This document shows positions 11,360 through 22,671 of a stretch of 64,000 nt of DNA, one piece after another (position 1 is the first letter of the stretch; the number at the start of each line of letters is the position of its first letter). The translations under genes and the position numbers were made by a program. This DNA is from Orientallactaga sibirica. Its lineage: Eukaryota > Chordata > Mammalia > Rodentia > Dipodidae. The DNA lies in NCBI GenBank assembly GCA_036365145.1, contig JAEOAD010000040.1, positions 16,343,501-16,407,500 on the forward strand, in the 5' to 3' direction. The notes under the pieces were generated by a model that did not search any database, had not been told where the DNA came from, and worked only from the letters and a program-made list of their open reading frames with translations.

Positions 11360-13299
11360 GGAGCCTGTTATTCTAATTGGTGAGCAGCTCCACAGAAAAC
11401 TTCAGTGTCCCTGACTTCAACACGGCTCCTATCCTCACCCCACAAACTTAGAAGACTAAGGTTGTTTCAGTGCCTCTGTTTCCCCTATTAGACCCCTAAG
11501 TTTCAGGTTTTAAACAATAGCTAACACTGTGGCTATCTCAGCAAAATTTATCTGGTGCCCCATGTCTTTGATCTATGAAGTAAAGTCTACCACCTGCAGC
11601 GTGTCAGTGGACCAGAAGATGATGGCTGAACTCTTTTGGGAGCGTCCATATTACCTTGAATGCCTTTGGGGGGAATCCGGTTGATTTCCTAACTCATATA
11701 TTTGCTAACCCAAGAGACGCCGTTACCTTTTACTTCTTATTTAAGGCAGGCTCAGTTCCTTCGCGGCCCTAAAAAATGCGTTTTGCCCCATAAAACTTGC
11801 TCTAGCCGGCTTCTAATTAGTTTGCCTTCTGTCTGGAATGGGAAAGGGTTTCGATAACTCAAGACTAAGACGTCTATGCACCAAGCGATTTCTTCGAAGT
11901 GTTTCTACAGGCAAGAAGGTACAGTATAACTACTTCACTGGAAGCGACTTAAAGGAAGGTGCTGGAAGGGATTTCCAATATAGCTCCAATAAAAGCAGCC
12001 TGGGGGATATGCGCTCTGGGAAACTGGGCTTGAAACTCTGCCTCAAGCACACAGTTGCAGGGTGAGGGGGGTGGTTATGCCTGCCTGGGGGTGATTCATG
12101 GTGTCAATCAGAAGCCGGACAGGTTTTCACGCTGCAGTGTCACTGTTAGCCAGATTCTTGGGGAAGAGTTACTGTGGCCCACAATGACATTTAAATGCAC
12201 ATTCACGTCTGTTTGTCCAGGCCTCTGGGATGTTGATCCTAACGCAAGCAAGCAGCAAGGGGAAGTCTAACAATGGAGATCCAGCTGTTGGAGAAATGGA
12301 AGGCCGCTCTCAATTAGGTAGAATTCTCTGGCATAACGGGGAGGCGTGCTATAGTGGGCAGCATACCTCCATCCTCCAGGAGAGGGACCAGGCTTCAGCT
12401 TCTGCTGAGGCATGTTCCAGACACTGGGGTCACGTGGTGTCTGGGGCAGAGGTAAGGTCGACATTCACGTACACTGTGTTTGGGGTTCTCCCCTTGGAAC
12501 ATCTGAAGTCCCACAGTGAGCCAATGGAGAGAGGACTCCAACTATTTTCCAAGGGCTAAGAATATAAATTCATGTACAAAACTGGAACGTTCTCAACCAT
12601 ATTTCTTCATAATTGCGTGTTTGGGTTTTTCTGTTTGTCTGTTTCCCAATACTTTTCCAGTAAAATTGTCCAGTGCTTCTACACAGACCTACACAGCCGC
12701 CCAAGGGCAGATGGTGAAAACCGTGGCAATCATACCACGAGATGTAGGGACGTTTCTCCCCCAGACGTCAATGGAATTTCTGCAACCAAGTTAAGCACAT
12801 GTGTGCCATACCAATTCCCAAGGTGGCTATGACTCCAATTCTCACCACCAAAGGTTATGTCTGAGCATCTTGGGCTTCATAAATTGTGGTAAATGGAGTC
12901 AAATTTTTCTTTTTTCCAATGTCATTGAGCAACAAAACTCACTACTTTTGATAACATGAAATGAAACTTTTGACATGCGTTTACGGGGCCTGTGACAGGT
13001 TTAAAGGCCCCTTTCACAAGAGCTTGTCTGCTGTAAGGTCCATGATTTTCCATCGCAGACTTGAGACCAGAGCAACTTTTCAGTTCCTTCAGCTCCCTGA
13101 TTTAAAATCCTAGACTCTGGCAAAGTTCAAGTTTAAAAAAATAAAACCCTCTAACTTGATACAAGAAAAAGTTCCAGGAATGAAACAGAAGGTCTCTGCT
13201 CTTCTCGGTTTATTTGAACAAAGATGACTGCAGCCGCACCATGGGGCCTTTGTACACTAATACGGCGCCTCCTGTTATCATGAGCTCTAGTCTGTTTCT
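11360..13299. other. Longest repeat-free interval, no gene seen
   Basis: About 1.9 kb with no recognisable transposable element. Several overlapping open frames on the plus strand (up to 109 codons) have no family resemblance and no splice logic I can defend. Confidence 0.5.
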
Positions 13300-13876
13300 C
13301 TAATTAATTAATTTCTTATTTATTTATTTATGAGAGAAAGACAAAGAGTGTTGCATTCAGGTTCGCATTGCTGGCAGAAAACATCCAACCAAGATTAGCT
13401 TGTGAAAAAAATAAAAAGGTTTATTTTGGCTTACAGGTTCGAGGGGAAGCTCCATGATGGCAGGAGAAAAGGATGGCATGAGCAGAGGGTGGACATCACC
13501 TCCTGGGCAACATCAGATGGACAACAGCAACAGGAGAGTATGCCAAACACCGGCAAGAGGAAGCTGGCTATAACACCCATAAGCCTTTCCCCAACAATAC
13601 ACTGCCTCCAGGAGGTGTTAATTCCCAAATCTCCATCAGCTGGGGACATGAAATTCAGAACACCTAAGTTTATGGGGGACACCTGAATCAACCACCATAG
13701 AGAGAGAGAAAGAGAGAGAGAGAATGGAGCGCCCAGGCCTCCAGCCACTGCAAACAAACTCCAGATGCATGTGCCACCCTGTGCATCTGCCTTTACATGG
13801 CTGCTAGGGAATCGAACCTGGGTCCTTTGGCTTTGCAGACAAGTACCTTAGCCACTATGCCATCTCCCCAGCCATC
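13300..13876 (-). mobile_element. SINE-A split by an LTR
   Basis: The tail half (taattaatttcttatttatttatttatgagag, read on the plus strand in two parts) lies at 13300-13348. The body and head resume at 13698-13876, ending gccatctccccagcc. Confidence 0.85.
13349..13697 (-). mobile_element. MaLR-type solo LTR inserted in a SINE
   Basis: 349 bp bounded by tg...ca (tgttgcattcagg ... gaatcaaccacca). It is the reverse of the family seen at 28525 and 47917: gattcaggtgtcccc near the LTR start, AATAAA-like signal and tctggc-agcaatgcgaacctga at the end. No internal retroviral region. Confidence 0.85.
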
Positions 13877-14200
13877 TTCAATCCTTATAGATGAGGACTG
13901 GACTTGTTATTTCTTAGGCAATGGAATTTAGGAGACGTGACAGTGTGCCAGGCCCTTCACACTTTCCATCTTTGACCCTCATGAGTAACTCAAGCCAGCT
14001 GCTAGAGAATACAGAACAATATGGGTCTCAGTTGATCAACCCTATTGTACCAGCTGAGACCTCGTCTTGTGTATCCGGTACACGTATGACATGAGCAACA
14101 TGACCCCCCGCATGTGACAAAGTTCAGCCAACATAAGCTGGATGCAGGAACATTCCCCACTAAGGTCATCGATGTCTGCCCAAATTGTCAGAACCACCTG

Positions 14201-14751
14201 TGATGTGTTGAATCAGGTGTCCCCCATAAATCCATGTGTTCTGAATGCTTGGTCCTTGGCTGGTGGAAATTTGGGAGGTGGAGCCTTGCTGGAGGAGGTG
14301 TGTTGCTTGGGTGGACTTCGATGGTTTTTAGCCCTAGCTAGTCAGTGTTAGTTTGGCTCCCTCTCCCACTGGTGTTTTCTACCTACTGTGACGTCCAGCC
14401 TCTGCCCATGCCACGTTTTCCCCCGCGATCATGAAGCATCCCCTCGAGACTATAAGCCAAAATCAAAACTTTCCTCCCATCAGTTGTCTTTGGTCAGGTT
14501 TTTTTAAAAAAATTTATTTATTAGAGAGAAAGAGAGGAGGAGGAAGGAAGAGAATGGGGATAACAGGGCCTTCAGCTACTGCAAACGAACTCCAGATGCA
14601 TGCACCACCTTGTGCATCTGGCTTTACATGGGTCCTGGGGAATCGAACCTGAACTTTTTTGGCTTTTCCAGCAAGCATTTTAACCACTAAGCTATCCCTT
14701 CATCCCTGGCCAGGTGCTTTATCTCAGCGATGAGAAGGCAATTACAATGCC
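14201..14751 (+). mobile_element. MaLR-type solo LTR split by a SINE
   Basis: tgatgtgttgaatcaggtgt start, catgaagcatcccctcgaga and agccaaaatcaaaactttcc near the end. It resumes after the SINE as gtgctttatctcagcgatgagaag. An old MIR-like remnant may lie just upstream (13935-14000). Confidence 0.8.
14500..14706 (-). mobile_element. SINE-A nested in the LTR
   Basis: Target duplication tggtcaggt (14491-14499) and tggccaggt (14707-14715), both LTR sequence. Confidence 0.9.
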
Positions 14752-14999
14752 ACCCAATAATACTTACTTACTATCTTAAACCACTAAGATTTGGCTAGGC
14801 TGGGTAAGCAGCAATCACTGACTGACAGACGCGTAATCATTGTAATTGTTGTCATTACCAATGCTATTACTCATAAATAACATTTTTCCCATTAATCCCC
14901 TTGTTTGTTCACCATTTATGGGATACCCTTGGTCCCAGTGTTGATGTAATAGTGACACGTTATTATTAACTAATGTCCATAACTACATTCAGCACGCTG

Positions 15000-15300
15000 T
15001 TATACATTCCATGGGTTTTTGACAAATGCAGGATGACATCACCCCGACATCACATGTAACTGTGCCGCTGCCCTGCAAAGTCCGTGTGCTCTGCATATCC
15101 ATCCTTGCTGTCCTCCCGAACTCCTAGCAGCCACTGACCCTTTGACTGTGTCCATGGCTTTTGTCATTTCCATGATGTCATGTCACTGGAATGAATCTTT
15201 GGTGCCGTGTGTGGCCGCTATGGATTGATTCATTTTAACACGTTCCTCATGTCTAGCCCTATGCTTCTTCTGGCCCCAGGGATATCACATTGAACGCCAT
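15000..15300. mobile_element. Old LINE-1-like fragment (tentative)
   Basis: Runs such as cactgaccctttgactgtgt and ttgtcatttccatgatgtca recall the 3' part of ancient mammalian L1 elements. Heavily diverged. Confidence 0.35.
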
Positions 15301-15455
15301 GGGATAATGTGTTTATGCTCATAGAGTTGACGAGAGCACTGATATCAGAGAAGATAATTAATTGAAGGACACATCCTTAGTATTAGAGCTCAGGAAATTC
15401 GAGCCTTACTTACTTGAGAACCCAAACTCTTAACTGCCATCAAAAAGGTTTGGTG

Positions 15456-15602
15456 GAAGCTGGGCGTGGTGGTGCACGCCTTTAATCCCAGCACCCGGGA
15501 GGCACAGTTAGGAGGATCGCCGTGAGTTCAAGGCCAGCCTGAGACACCATAGTGAATTCCAAGTCGGCCTGGACCAGAGTGAAACCCTATCTTGAAAAAA
15601 AA
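15456..15602 (+). mobile_element. B1-like SINE
   Basis: agctgggcgtggtggtgcac start, ends tatcttgaaaaaa. Target duplication aaaaaggtttggt on both sides (about 15443 and 15597). Confidence 0.94.
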
Positions 15603-15686
15603 GGTTTGGTAGAAAGTCACATGCAGCCTGTAGCTTTATTTGCTTTGGCTCTCCTAGAGTTTTTTGTTTTTATCTTATTTTATTAT

Positions 15687-15857
15687 TATTATTATTTTTT
15701 TTTTTTTTTTTTGGCTTTTCAAGATAGAGTCTCACTCTAGCTCAGGCTGACCTGGAAATCACTATGTAGTTTCAGGGTGGCCTCAAACTCATGGCGATCC
15801 TCCTATCTCTACCTCCCAAGTGCTGGAATTAAAGGTGTGCGGCACCACACCTGGCTT
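15687..15857 (-). mobile_element. B1-like SINE
   Basis: Reverse orientation after a (TTA)n/poly-T stretch; ends caccacacctggc. Confidence 0.93.
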
Positions 15858-15861
15858 TTTA

Positions 15862-16107
15862 TCTTTTATTTTTTTTTTTTTTTTTTTTTTTATAGAGAAA
15901 GCAAGAGAGAGATAGAGAATTGGCATGCAAGGGCCTCAGCCACTGCTATCAAACGCCAGATGCTTGCGCCACCTAGTGGGCATATGTGGCCTTGCGCTCA
16001 TGTCACCTTTATGCATCTGGCTTACATGGGATCTGGAGAGAGACTGAACATGGGTCCTTAGGCTTTGCAGGCAAGTGCCTTAACAGCTAAGCCATCTCTC
16101 CAGCCCT
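15862..16107 (-). mobile_element. SINE-C
   Basis: Reverse; middle gccacctagtgggcatatgt; ends ccatctctccagccc. It lies directly next to the preceding B1. Confidence 0.92.
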
Positions 16108-16382
16108 CCTAGAGTTTTAAATACCATACAATTTCAGTTTTATTTAAAAAGTGTGGTAGCTGTGGGTCCTGCATTCTCCCAGGGGAACTGCCTCTGTCAG
16201 GTTGGACACCTCCAAGAGAGACGACAGGCTGGGTAGTTTCCACAACAAACACTGATTTCTTGTATTCCTGAAGGCTCCAGGTCCAAGGTCAAGGGAGTGG
16301 CATTGACCAGCATAGCCATGTTCTGGCCTCTGAGAAGAGACACATCTTCCTGCCCTTACACCACTCCTGATCACAAAGCCTT

Positions 16383-16528
16383 TTCTTTTTTCTTTTTTCT
16401 TTTTTTTCCAAAGCAGGATCTCACTCTAGCCCAAGTTGGCCTGGGACTCTATAGTCTCAGGCTGGCCTCCAACTCACAGTGATCTTTCTATTACTGATAT
16501 TAAAGGCATCCACCACCAAGCCCAGCTT
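16383..16528 (-). mobile_element. B1-like SINE (diverged)
   Basis: aaagcaggatctcactctag ... gatattaaaggcatccacca; shorter than consensus in the middle. Confidence 0.85.
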
Positions 16529-16837
16529 ACAAACTTCTTAAAACTTCCTGGAGAACAATTTTTTCCTGAGCTTTCCTTAATAATCTGCCTGATGTTCAGG
16601 AGCTCTGCCTCTTTAAATGCTGAGCCCTCTCTTCAGCCCTTGTTCTGTCTCCTCCATCGCTTCTGCTGCTAGTGCGTATGCTCAGTGGCCAGGTGGGTTA
16701 TATCTTTGCTGAAGTTGCTAATTGCTCTGGGCTTTGAACATGAAAACACTAATTGGCTTTATCCCCGGTTCTTTTACAAATGACTTTCAGTTGTAGATAA
16801 ACCGGATGAAAGAAATTCTTTCTTAAAGATTCCACTG

Positions 16838-17177
16838 CCAGGCAGGAGAGATGGTTCAGTGGGTAAAGCACTCACTTCACAAGCGTGAGGACTTGGGTTC
16901 ATATCCCCAGAGCGCATGCCAAAGCCGGACGCCATGTTGTGTGTCTGTAATTTCTGCATTCCCTCTGCAAGATGAGCGGTACACACGGGAGAATCCCCGG
17001 TCGTTCACAGGCCAGCTAGCCTGGCAGGTACAGTAGAGAACAACCAGAGATCCTGCCTCAAAACAACGTGCAAGGCGAGGAGCGACATCTGACGTTGTTC
17101 TCTGACCTCTACCTGAGCATCAGGGCATGCACACACAAACACACACACGTACACATAAATAAGTAAAAATATTTTTA
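16838..17177 (+). mobile_element. B4-like SINE
   Basis: ggcaggagagatggttcagt head with ID-like sequence, a B1-like middle, then acacacaaacacacacacgt tail and aaataagtaaaaat. Confidence 0.8.
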
Positions 17178-17252
17178 ATAAGACTTCAAGGGGAAAGGGC
17201 ATAGAACTGGAGGAGACAGTGAATGTCAGAATTTAGATTTGGGGTGGGCATT

Positions 17253-17411
17253 TATTTTTTCTTTTTGGTTTTTCGAAGTAGGGTTTCGCTCTAACCTAGG
17301 CTGATGTGAAATTTATTATGTTGTCTCAGGGTGGCCTTGAACTCATGCTGATCCTCCTAGCTCTGCCTCCCTAGTGCTGGGATTAAAGGCATGCTCCACC
17401 ACGTCTGGCTG
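17253..17411 (-). mobile_element. B1-like SINE
   Basis: Reverse: tttttcgaagtagggtttcg ... gattaaaggcatgctccacc. Confidence 0.9.
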
Positions 17412-18431
17412 GCATTAGTCTTTACTTAGGGTCTTGGCCAGCCACTCTTATCTACATTATGAGTTCAGGAAACCCCACATTCAAATTACACAGCCATTGG
17501 GTTTAATCAAGAATTTTCCACTGAGATCTCCCAGCTGGTTCTGTTCGACCTGCCCCAAGCAAATGCAAACAAACCACAGATATTTGACCCCCCGGGGTTG
17601 CCAGGACAGGGTGTCCAGACAGAATGACTATGTAAGCCTTCCCAGAAGCCTCTGCAATTAGAGAAGTTTGTAACTCAAGATTAGCGTAGAAGTTATATAA
17701 GAGAAAATGAAATCCACCTGTGGTTTCTCTGTGGCGTATGAGTATCATAAATCCTCCATTCGCACTGCGCTGTTTACTTTCATAAGCATATCTTCAGACT
17801 ACAGAGCACTGTGCCCTCTTGGTAAAAATGTTAATTCCAAACTTTTGGCATGAAGGACTATTCTGGCATACATTTTTGTCAGAATTGTGTCAATATTTAT
17901 ATTTCTTCATAATTCGGTTTTCAAAGCAAGTGCAATTAGGCTAAGAGTTAGGAATTATATTCAACTGTGAATATCAAAGATGTAGGGGGGAGAATATATT
18001 GATCACATAAGCATTTATTCTCTCAGGTAACAGTGTGGACATGGACTCTCCAGGGATGCTGACATGACCCCAGGAAGTACCTCCTCTGTATCTCGTTCCA
18101 TCTATTCACAGCTGCGGCCTCCATCTTTAATAGCCCCATTCTTTTCTAGAGGCTGCTGGAAATTCAGGCAGGACCAGAGGAAGATGGAGGGAAAGGAAAA
18201 GGGAAAGCCTTTTTCCTCCTCTTACTGGCCTCTTCAGAAACCCTACTTCCAATGGTTAGGTATCCTTGGCCAGAGCACAGACTACCAGGCTACACGTCCA
18301 GGAAGGAAGACCCTCATGGGCAGCTTGTCAGCGAGGCTGCTGGCCCGGGGTTCTGCAGAAAAAGTGAGGAAAGCTGTGTGTAAGACAGCCACCTTCTCAT
18401 CACACTATTGTGATTGCTGAACTCAAGTTCT
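17412..18431. other. No gene seen
   Basis: About 1 kb without recognised repeats. A 118-codon frame at 18064-18420 (+) starts MTPGSTSSVSRSIYS; I recognise no domain and see no splice or promoter context, so it is not called. Confidence 0.5.
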
Positions 18432-18651
18432 TTTTAAAAAACTATTTTACTCATTTATTTACTTGCAACCAGAGAGGGACAGAGAAAGAGAAAGAGAACG
18501 GGCATGCCAGGGCCTCTAGTCACTACAAATGAACTCCAGATGCATGAGCCACTTTGTGCATCTGACTTCACGTGGGTACTGAGTACTCAAACACAGGTCT
18601 GTTAGCCTTTGCAGGCAAGTGCCATAACCACTGAGCCAGCTCTCGAACCCT
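18432..18651 (-). mobile_element. SINE-A
   Basis: Reverse, diverged head (gagccagctctcgaaccctc). Confidence 0.88.
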
Positions 18652-18921
18652 CAGTTTCTTTCTGGTGTGGTAAAAGTTGCTGGGGCCTTTTCCATTTTTC
18701 ATTTTACTATAACTTATTTAATGAGTATTAATTCCTTTGCATTTAAAATTTACAAGGAAGATTTAATCATTCCTGCATTTTAGACCATCAAAGTTGACAA
18801 GCATACAGCTTAAGCTATTGTGAGTTTTTTTTAGCACATTATTTCTATTAAAGTTGAATTTTATAATATCAAGTAAAGAATTCTACACTTGCCACAATGA
18901 TACTCCACTTTATTCTAGCCA

Positions 18922-19281
18922 TATGGTTTGGGTGTTCACTATCCAGCAAAAGTCTATGTGTTAAATGGCTGGTCCACAGAGTAGTTCTACAGGGAAGTAC
19001 TATAGAGCTTTAGGGACGCGGATGTTGGGAAAGGTCCTCAGGTCACTGGAGAGTACGCTCAAAGTGAACAACTCAACTTCCAATCCCTTCCTGGCCATGA
19101 GGTGAGCCCGTTGCTCTGCCACGTTCACTCTGCCATCGCCATCCAGTGTCTCACTAGAGACTCAAACAATGGACCTGCCCTATCTTAGGCTAAAGCTTCC
19201 AAAACTATGAGCCAAATCTTCTATTTATAGGATAATTCCCTCCAGTATTCTATTACAGCGATGGAAAGCAGACTAACATCA
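18922..19281 (+). mobile_element. MaLR-type LTR (old)
   Basis: tatggtttgggtgttcacta near the start and tctattacagcgatggaaag cagactaac at the end are typical of mammalian MaLR LTR ends. Diverged from the other LTR family here. Confidence 0.7.
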
Positions 19282-19311
19282 AAATAATATTTCACATGAT
19301 CAAAAACATTT

Positions 19312-19538
19312 TTTTTATTTTTTGTTTATTTTTTATTTATTTGAGAGAACAGACAAACAGAGAGAGAAAGAGGCAAAGAGAGAATGGGTGCGCCAGGGCC
19401 TCCAGCCACTGCAAACAAACTCCAGATGCATGCACCACCTTGTGCATCTGGCTTACGTGGATCCTGGGGAATCAAGCCTCGAACCGGGGTCCTTAGGCTT
19501 CAAGGCAAGCGCTTAATCACTAAGCCATCTCTAGGCCC
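19312..19538 (-). mobile_element. SINE-A
   Basis: Target duplication tgatcaaaaacattt at 19297-19311 and 19561-19575; extra T-rich bases separate the head from the second copy. Confidence 0.9.
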
Positions 19539-19581
19539 CTTTTTTTTTTTTTAATTTTTTTGATCAAAAACATTTAAACAG

Positions 19582-19728
19582 GCCGGGCATGGTGGCACAG
19601 CCCTTTAATCCCAGCACTCTGGAGGCAGAGGTAGGAGATTGCTGTGAGTTTGAGGCCACCCTGAGACTACATAGTGAATTCCAGGTCAGCCTGAGCTACA
19701 AAAGCAAAAACAAAAACAAAAACAAAAA
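19582..19728 (+). mobile_element. B1-like SINE
   Basis: ggccgggcatggtggcacag start, ends gagctacaaaagc with (CAAAAA)n. Confidence 0.93.
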
Positions 19729-20061
19729 AATTTAAATAGCTCAGAGTATGTAAGTTGGAATAAAACTTACAGTTTTCCCAGGTGTGATTACAGTTAAACA
19801 CTTCTTATTGTGTCCTTCAAGAAATAAGCTCAATGTATATCATTCCTATTTCTTAGCTAATTCATGAAGCAATAGAGTAATGCAGAAAGAGGAAACATGA
19901 CAGGAACAGGGAGGAAAAGACTGGGGCGGGGGAGGGCTAGAGATGTGGTTCATTGATAGAACACTGGCCTAGCCTGTGAACGGCCCTGGACTGCAGGAGT
20001 GAGCTACAAGATTTGACCTAAGGAATCCCATGTCATAAGGAAGTACACAGGAAGAAAAGCC

Positions 20062-20285
20062 CAGCTGGGAGAGATGGCTTAGTGGTTAAAGCACTTGACT
20101 GCAAAGCCTAAGGACCCAGGTTCAATTCCCCAGAACCCACATAAGCCAGATTCACAAAGTGGTGCATGCGTCTGGAGTCCATTTGCAGTGGCTGGAGGCC
20201 CTGACACACCCTTTTTCTTTCTTTATATAGATCTTCCTCTCTTTCTGTCTCTTTCTCTTACAAATAAATAAATGAATAAAGTATT
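20062..20285 (+). mobile_element. SINE-A
   Basis: cagctgggagagatggctta head, tail caaataaataaatgaataaa. Confidence 0.91.
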
Positions 20286-20323
20286 TAAAATATATATATA
20301 TTAAAAAAGAAAAGAAAAGAAAA

Positions 20324-20524
20324 GCTGGGCCTGGTGGCGCACACCTTTAATCCCAGCACTCAGGAGACAGAGGTAGGAGGATCACTGAGAGTTTGAGGCC
20401 ACCAAGAGACTACATAGTGAATTCCAGGTCAGCCTGAACAAGAATGAGACGCTACCTTGAAAAACCAGAAAGAAAAAGAAAAAGAGAGAAAAGAAAAGAA
20501 AAGAAAAGAAAAGAAAAGAAAAGC
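20324..20524 (+). mobile_element. B1-like SINE with (GAAAA)n tail
   Basis: Reads gctgggcctggtggcgcaca... tttaatcccagcactcagg ... gtgaattccaggtcagcctg, ending in a (GAAAA)n tail from about 20465. It is the undisturbed counterpart of the copy at 20721. Confidence 0.92.
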
Positions 20525-20720
20525 CCACCCACCTACCATAGAAGGATTATAGAGTGAGAGTGAGACAGGCAAGAAACAGTGGTTGGAGAGGTCAGATATG
20601 TGCTCACTTCCCTGTAAATAAATGGCTAAAGTAAATTCAGAACATCTATATTGCAAAAAGAATTGCTAAGATGACCCTGTGAGGAAAACTGGAAGATAGC
20701 AGGGAGACTGCTTGGGCCCC

Positions 20721-20999
20721 AGCACTCAGGAGACAGAGTCCTCTTGTTGGAGGATCACTGAATGCTTTGAGTTGACCTGCAAGACACCCATGTTTTTGAA
20801 TTCCAGGTCCAGCCTGAACAAGGGTGGACAGCTGGGTGGGAACTGGAAAAACCAGAAAGAAAAGAGAAAAGAGAGTGGAAGCTGGGTGAAAACTGGATAA
20901 GGAAAAGAGGAGGTGTGGAAAGCCCACCCATATACTCATAGAAGGAACCCAGAGGTGAGTGTGGACAAGCAAGAAACAGTGATTGGAGAGTGTGGACAG
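20721..20999 (+). repeat. Diverged duplicate of the 20345-20600 segment, with minisatellite motifs inside
   Basis: Shared blocks in the same order in both copies: agcactcaggagacagag, gaggatcactga, ccagcctgaacaag (gtcagcctgaacaag in the first), aaaaaccagaaagaaa, aagcccaccca, catagaagga and caagaaacagtg-ttggagag. In this copy pieces of the minisatellite unit (ggtggacagctgggtgggaac and similar) replace or interrupt segments. It forms the left boundary of the array. Confidence 0.8.
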
Positions 21000-22300
21000 C
21001 TGGGTGGGAACTGGATCCCTGTCCGGCAGGGGAAAAGGTGTGGACAGCTGGGTGGGAACTGGAAGGAGCCTTCCAGGAACCCAGAGGAGGTGTGGACAGC
21101 TGGGAGGAAAACTGGATGGACAGCAGGAACCCAGAGGCTTGGGCCTCTGAGGCTCCAGCTAGGAACTGGATGGACTGTTGTGAAGGTTTCATGAATGAGG
21201 TGTGGGAGCTGGGTGCAAACTGGATGTTTTTGAGGAAAAAAGGATATATCCCCAGAGGAGGTGTGGACAGCTGGGTAGGAACTGGATGGACTCACAGAAG
21301 GAACCCAGAGGAGGTGTGGACAGCTGGGTGGGAACTGGATGGACTCACGGCAGGAACCCAGAGGAGGTGTGGACAGCTGGATGAGAACTGGAAGGACTCA
21401 CAGCAGGAACCCAGAGGAGGTGTGGACAGCTGGGTGGGAACTGGATGGACTCACGGCAGGAACCCAGAGGAGGTGTGGACAGCTGGGTGGGAACTGGATG
21501 GACTCACGGCAGGAACCCAGAGGAGGTGTGGACAGCTGGGTGGGAACTGGATGGACTCACGGCAGGAACCCAGAGGAGGTGTGGACAGCTGGGTGGGAAC
21601 TGGATGGACTCACAGAAGGAACCCAGAGGAGGTGTGGACAGCTGGGTGGGAACTGGATGGACTCACAGAAGGAACCCAGAGGAGGTGTGGACAGCTGGGT
21701 GGGAACTGGATAGACTCACAGCAGGAACCCAGAGGAGGTGTGGACAGCTGGGTGGGAACTGGATGGACTCACAGCAGGAACCCAGAGGAGGTGTGGACAG
21801 CTGAGTGGGAACTGGATGGACTCACAGCAGGAACCCAGAGGAGGTGTGGACAGCTGGGTGGGAACTGGATGGACTCACAGCAGGAACCCAGAGGAGGTGT
21901 GGACAGCTGGGTGGGAACTGGATGGACTCACGGCAGGAACCCAGAGGAGGTGTGGACAGCTGGGTGGGAACTGGATGGACTCACGGCAGGAACCCAGAGG
22001 AGGTGTGGACAGCTGGGTGGGAACTGGATGGACTCACAGCAGGAACCCAGAGGAGGTGTGGACAGCTGGGTGGGAACTGGATGGACTCACGGCAGGAACC
22101 CAGAGGAGGTGTGGACAGCTGGGTGGGAACTGGATGGACTCACGGCAGGAACCCAGAGGAGGTGTGGACAGCTGGGTGGGAACTGGATGGACGGCAGGAA
22201 CTCAGAGGAGATGTGGAACCCAGAACCCAGAGGAGGTGTGGACAGCTGGGTGGGAACTGGATGGACTCACGGCAGGAACCCAGAGGAGGTGTGGAAGAAG
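21000..22300 (+). repeat. 53-bp minisatellite, 18 regular units plus variants
   Basis: The unit is gaggaggtgtggacagctgg followed by gtgggaactggatggactca and cagcaggaaccca, 53 bp. The motif gtgtggacagctg recurs exactly every 53 bp from 21261 to 22162 (18 units). There are looser copies at about 20992, 21039 and 21090, one more at 22235 after a disrupted unit, and a partial one at 22288. Unit types differ mainly at cacggcagg / cacagcagg / cacagaagg. Because 53 is not a multiple of 3 and no frame of the unit contains a stop, all three plus frames stay open; the 456-codon frame over the array is a by-product. There are no unique spacers, so this is not a CRISPR array. Confidence 0.97.
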
Positions 22301-22671
22301 GCAGGGAGGACCCTTTCGACCCTGGCCTATCACACCTCAGTGACTCACAAATACAGCTGAGATGCCGCACGCCCACTCAGAAGTCAGTCAAACCTGGGCT
22401 TCCTGGGCTATGCAGCCCAAAGGACCAGCACCCAGGCTCAAGATGCCCACCCCTACTCACTTGACTGCCATCTCGGAGAAGAATTGAGGAAAGAAGGAAG
22501 AAGCTGAACATACTAAGAAATTAACCCCTTGGGCAGTACCTGAAAGGTAAACAACTTTAAATCATGGGGGGAATTAGATTGGGGTGAATCCACCACACTT
22601 CCCAAAGCATTCAGAATTAGGAGAACTGGAGACCAGCTTTTCAGTGCTATGGAAATATACACATTTTAAAA
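22301..22671. other. Right flank of the minisatellite, no gene seen
   Basis: Apparently unique. The array's open frames run into it and stop at 22360-22464. Confidence 0.5.

Noticed and set aside
12230..12559. 109-codon plus-strand frame
   Set aside because: Overlaps other open frames on both strands with no similarity I recognise; no evidence of coding.
18064..18420. 118-codon open frame
   Set aside because: No family resemblance, no splice or promoter context, and length is compatible with chance.
21000..22300. CRISPR-like regular repeat array
   Set aside because: Units are directly tandem with no unique spacers, and the host is a mammal.
20990..22360. 456-codon open frame on the plus strand
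   Set aside because: It is the minisatellite read in one of its three open frames; peptides in the other two frames are equally long and repetitive.
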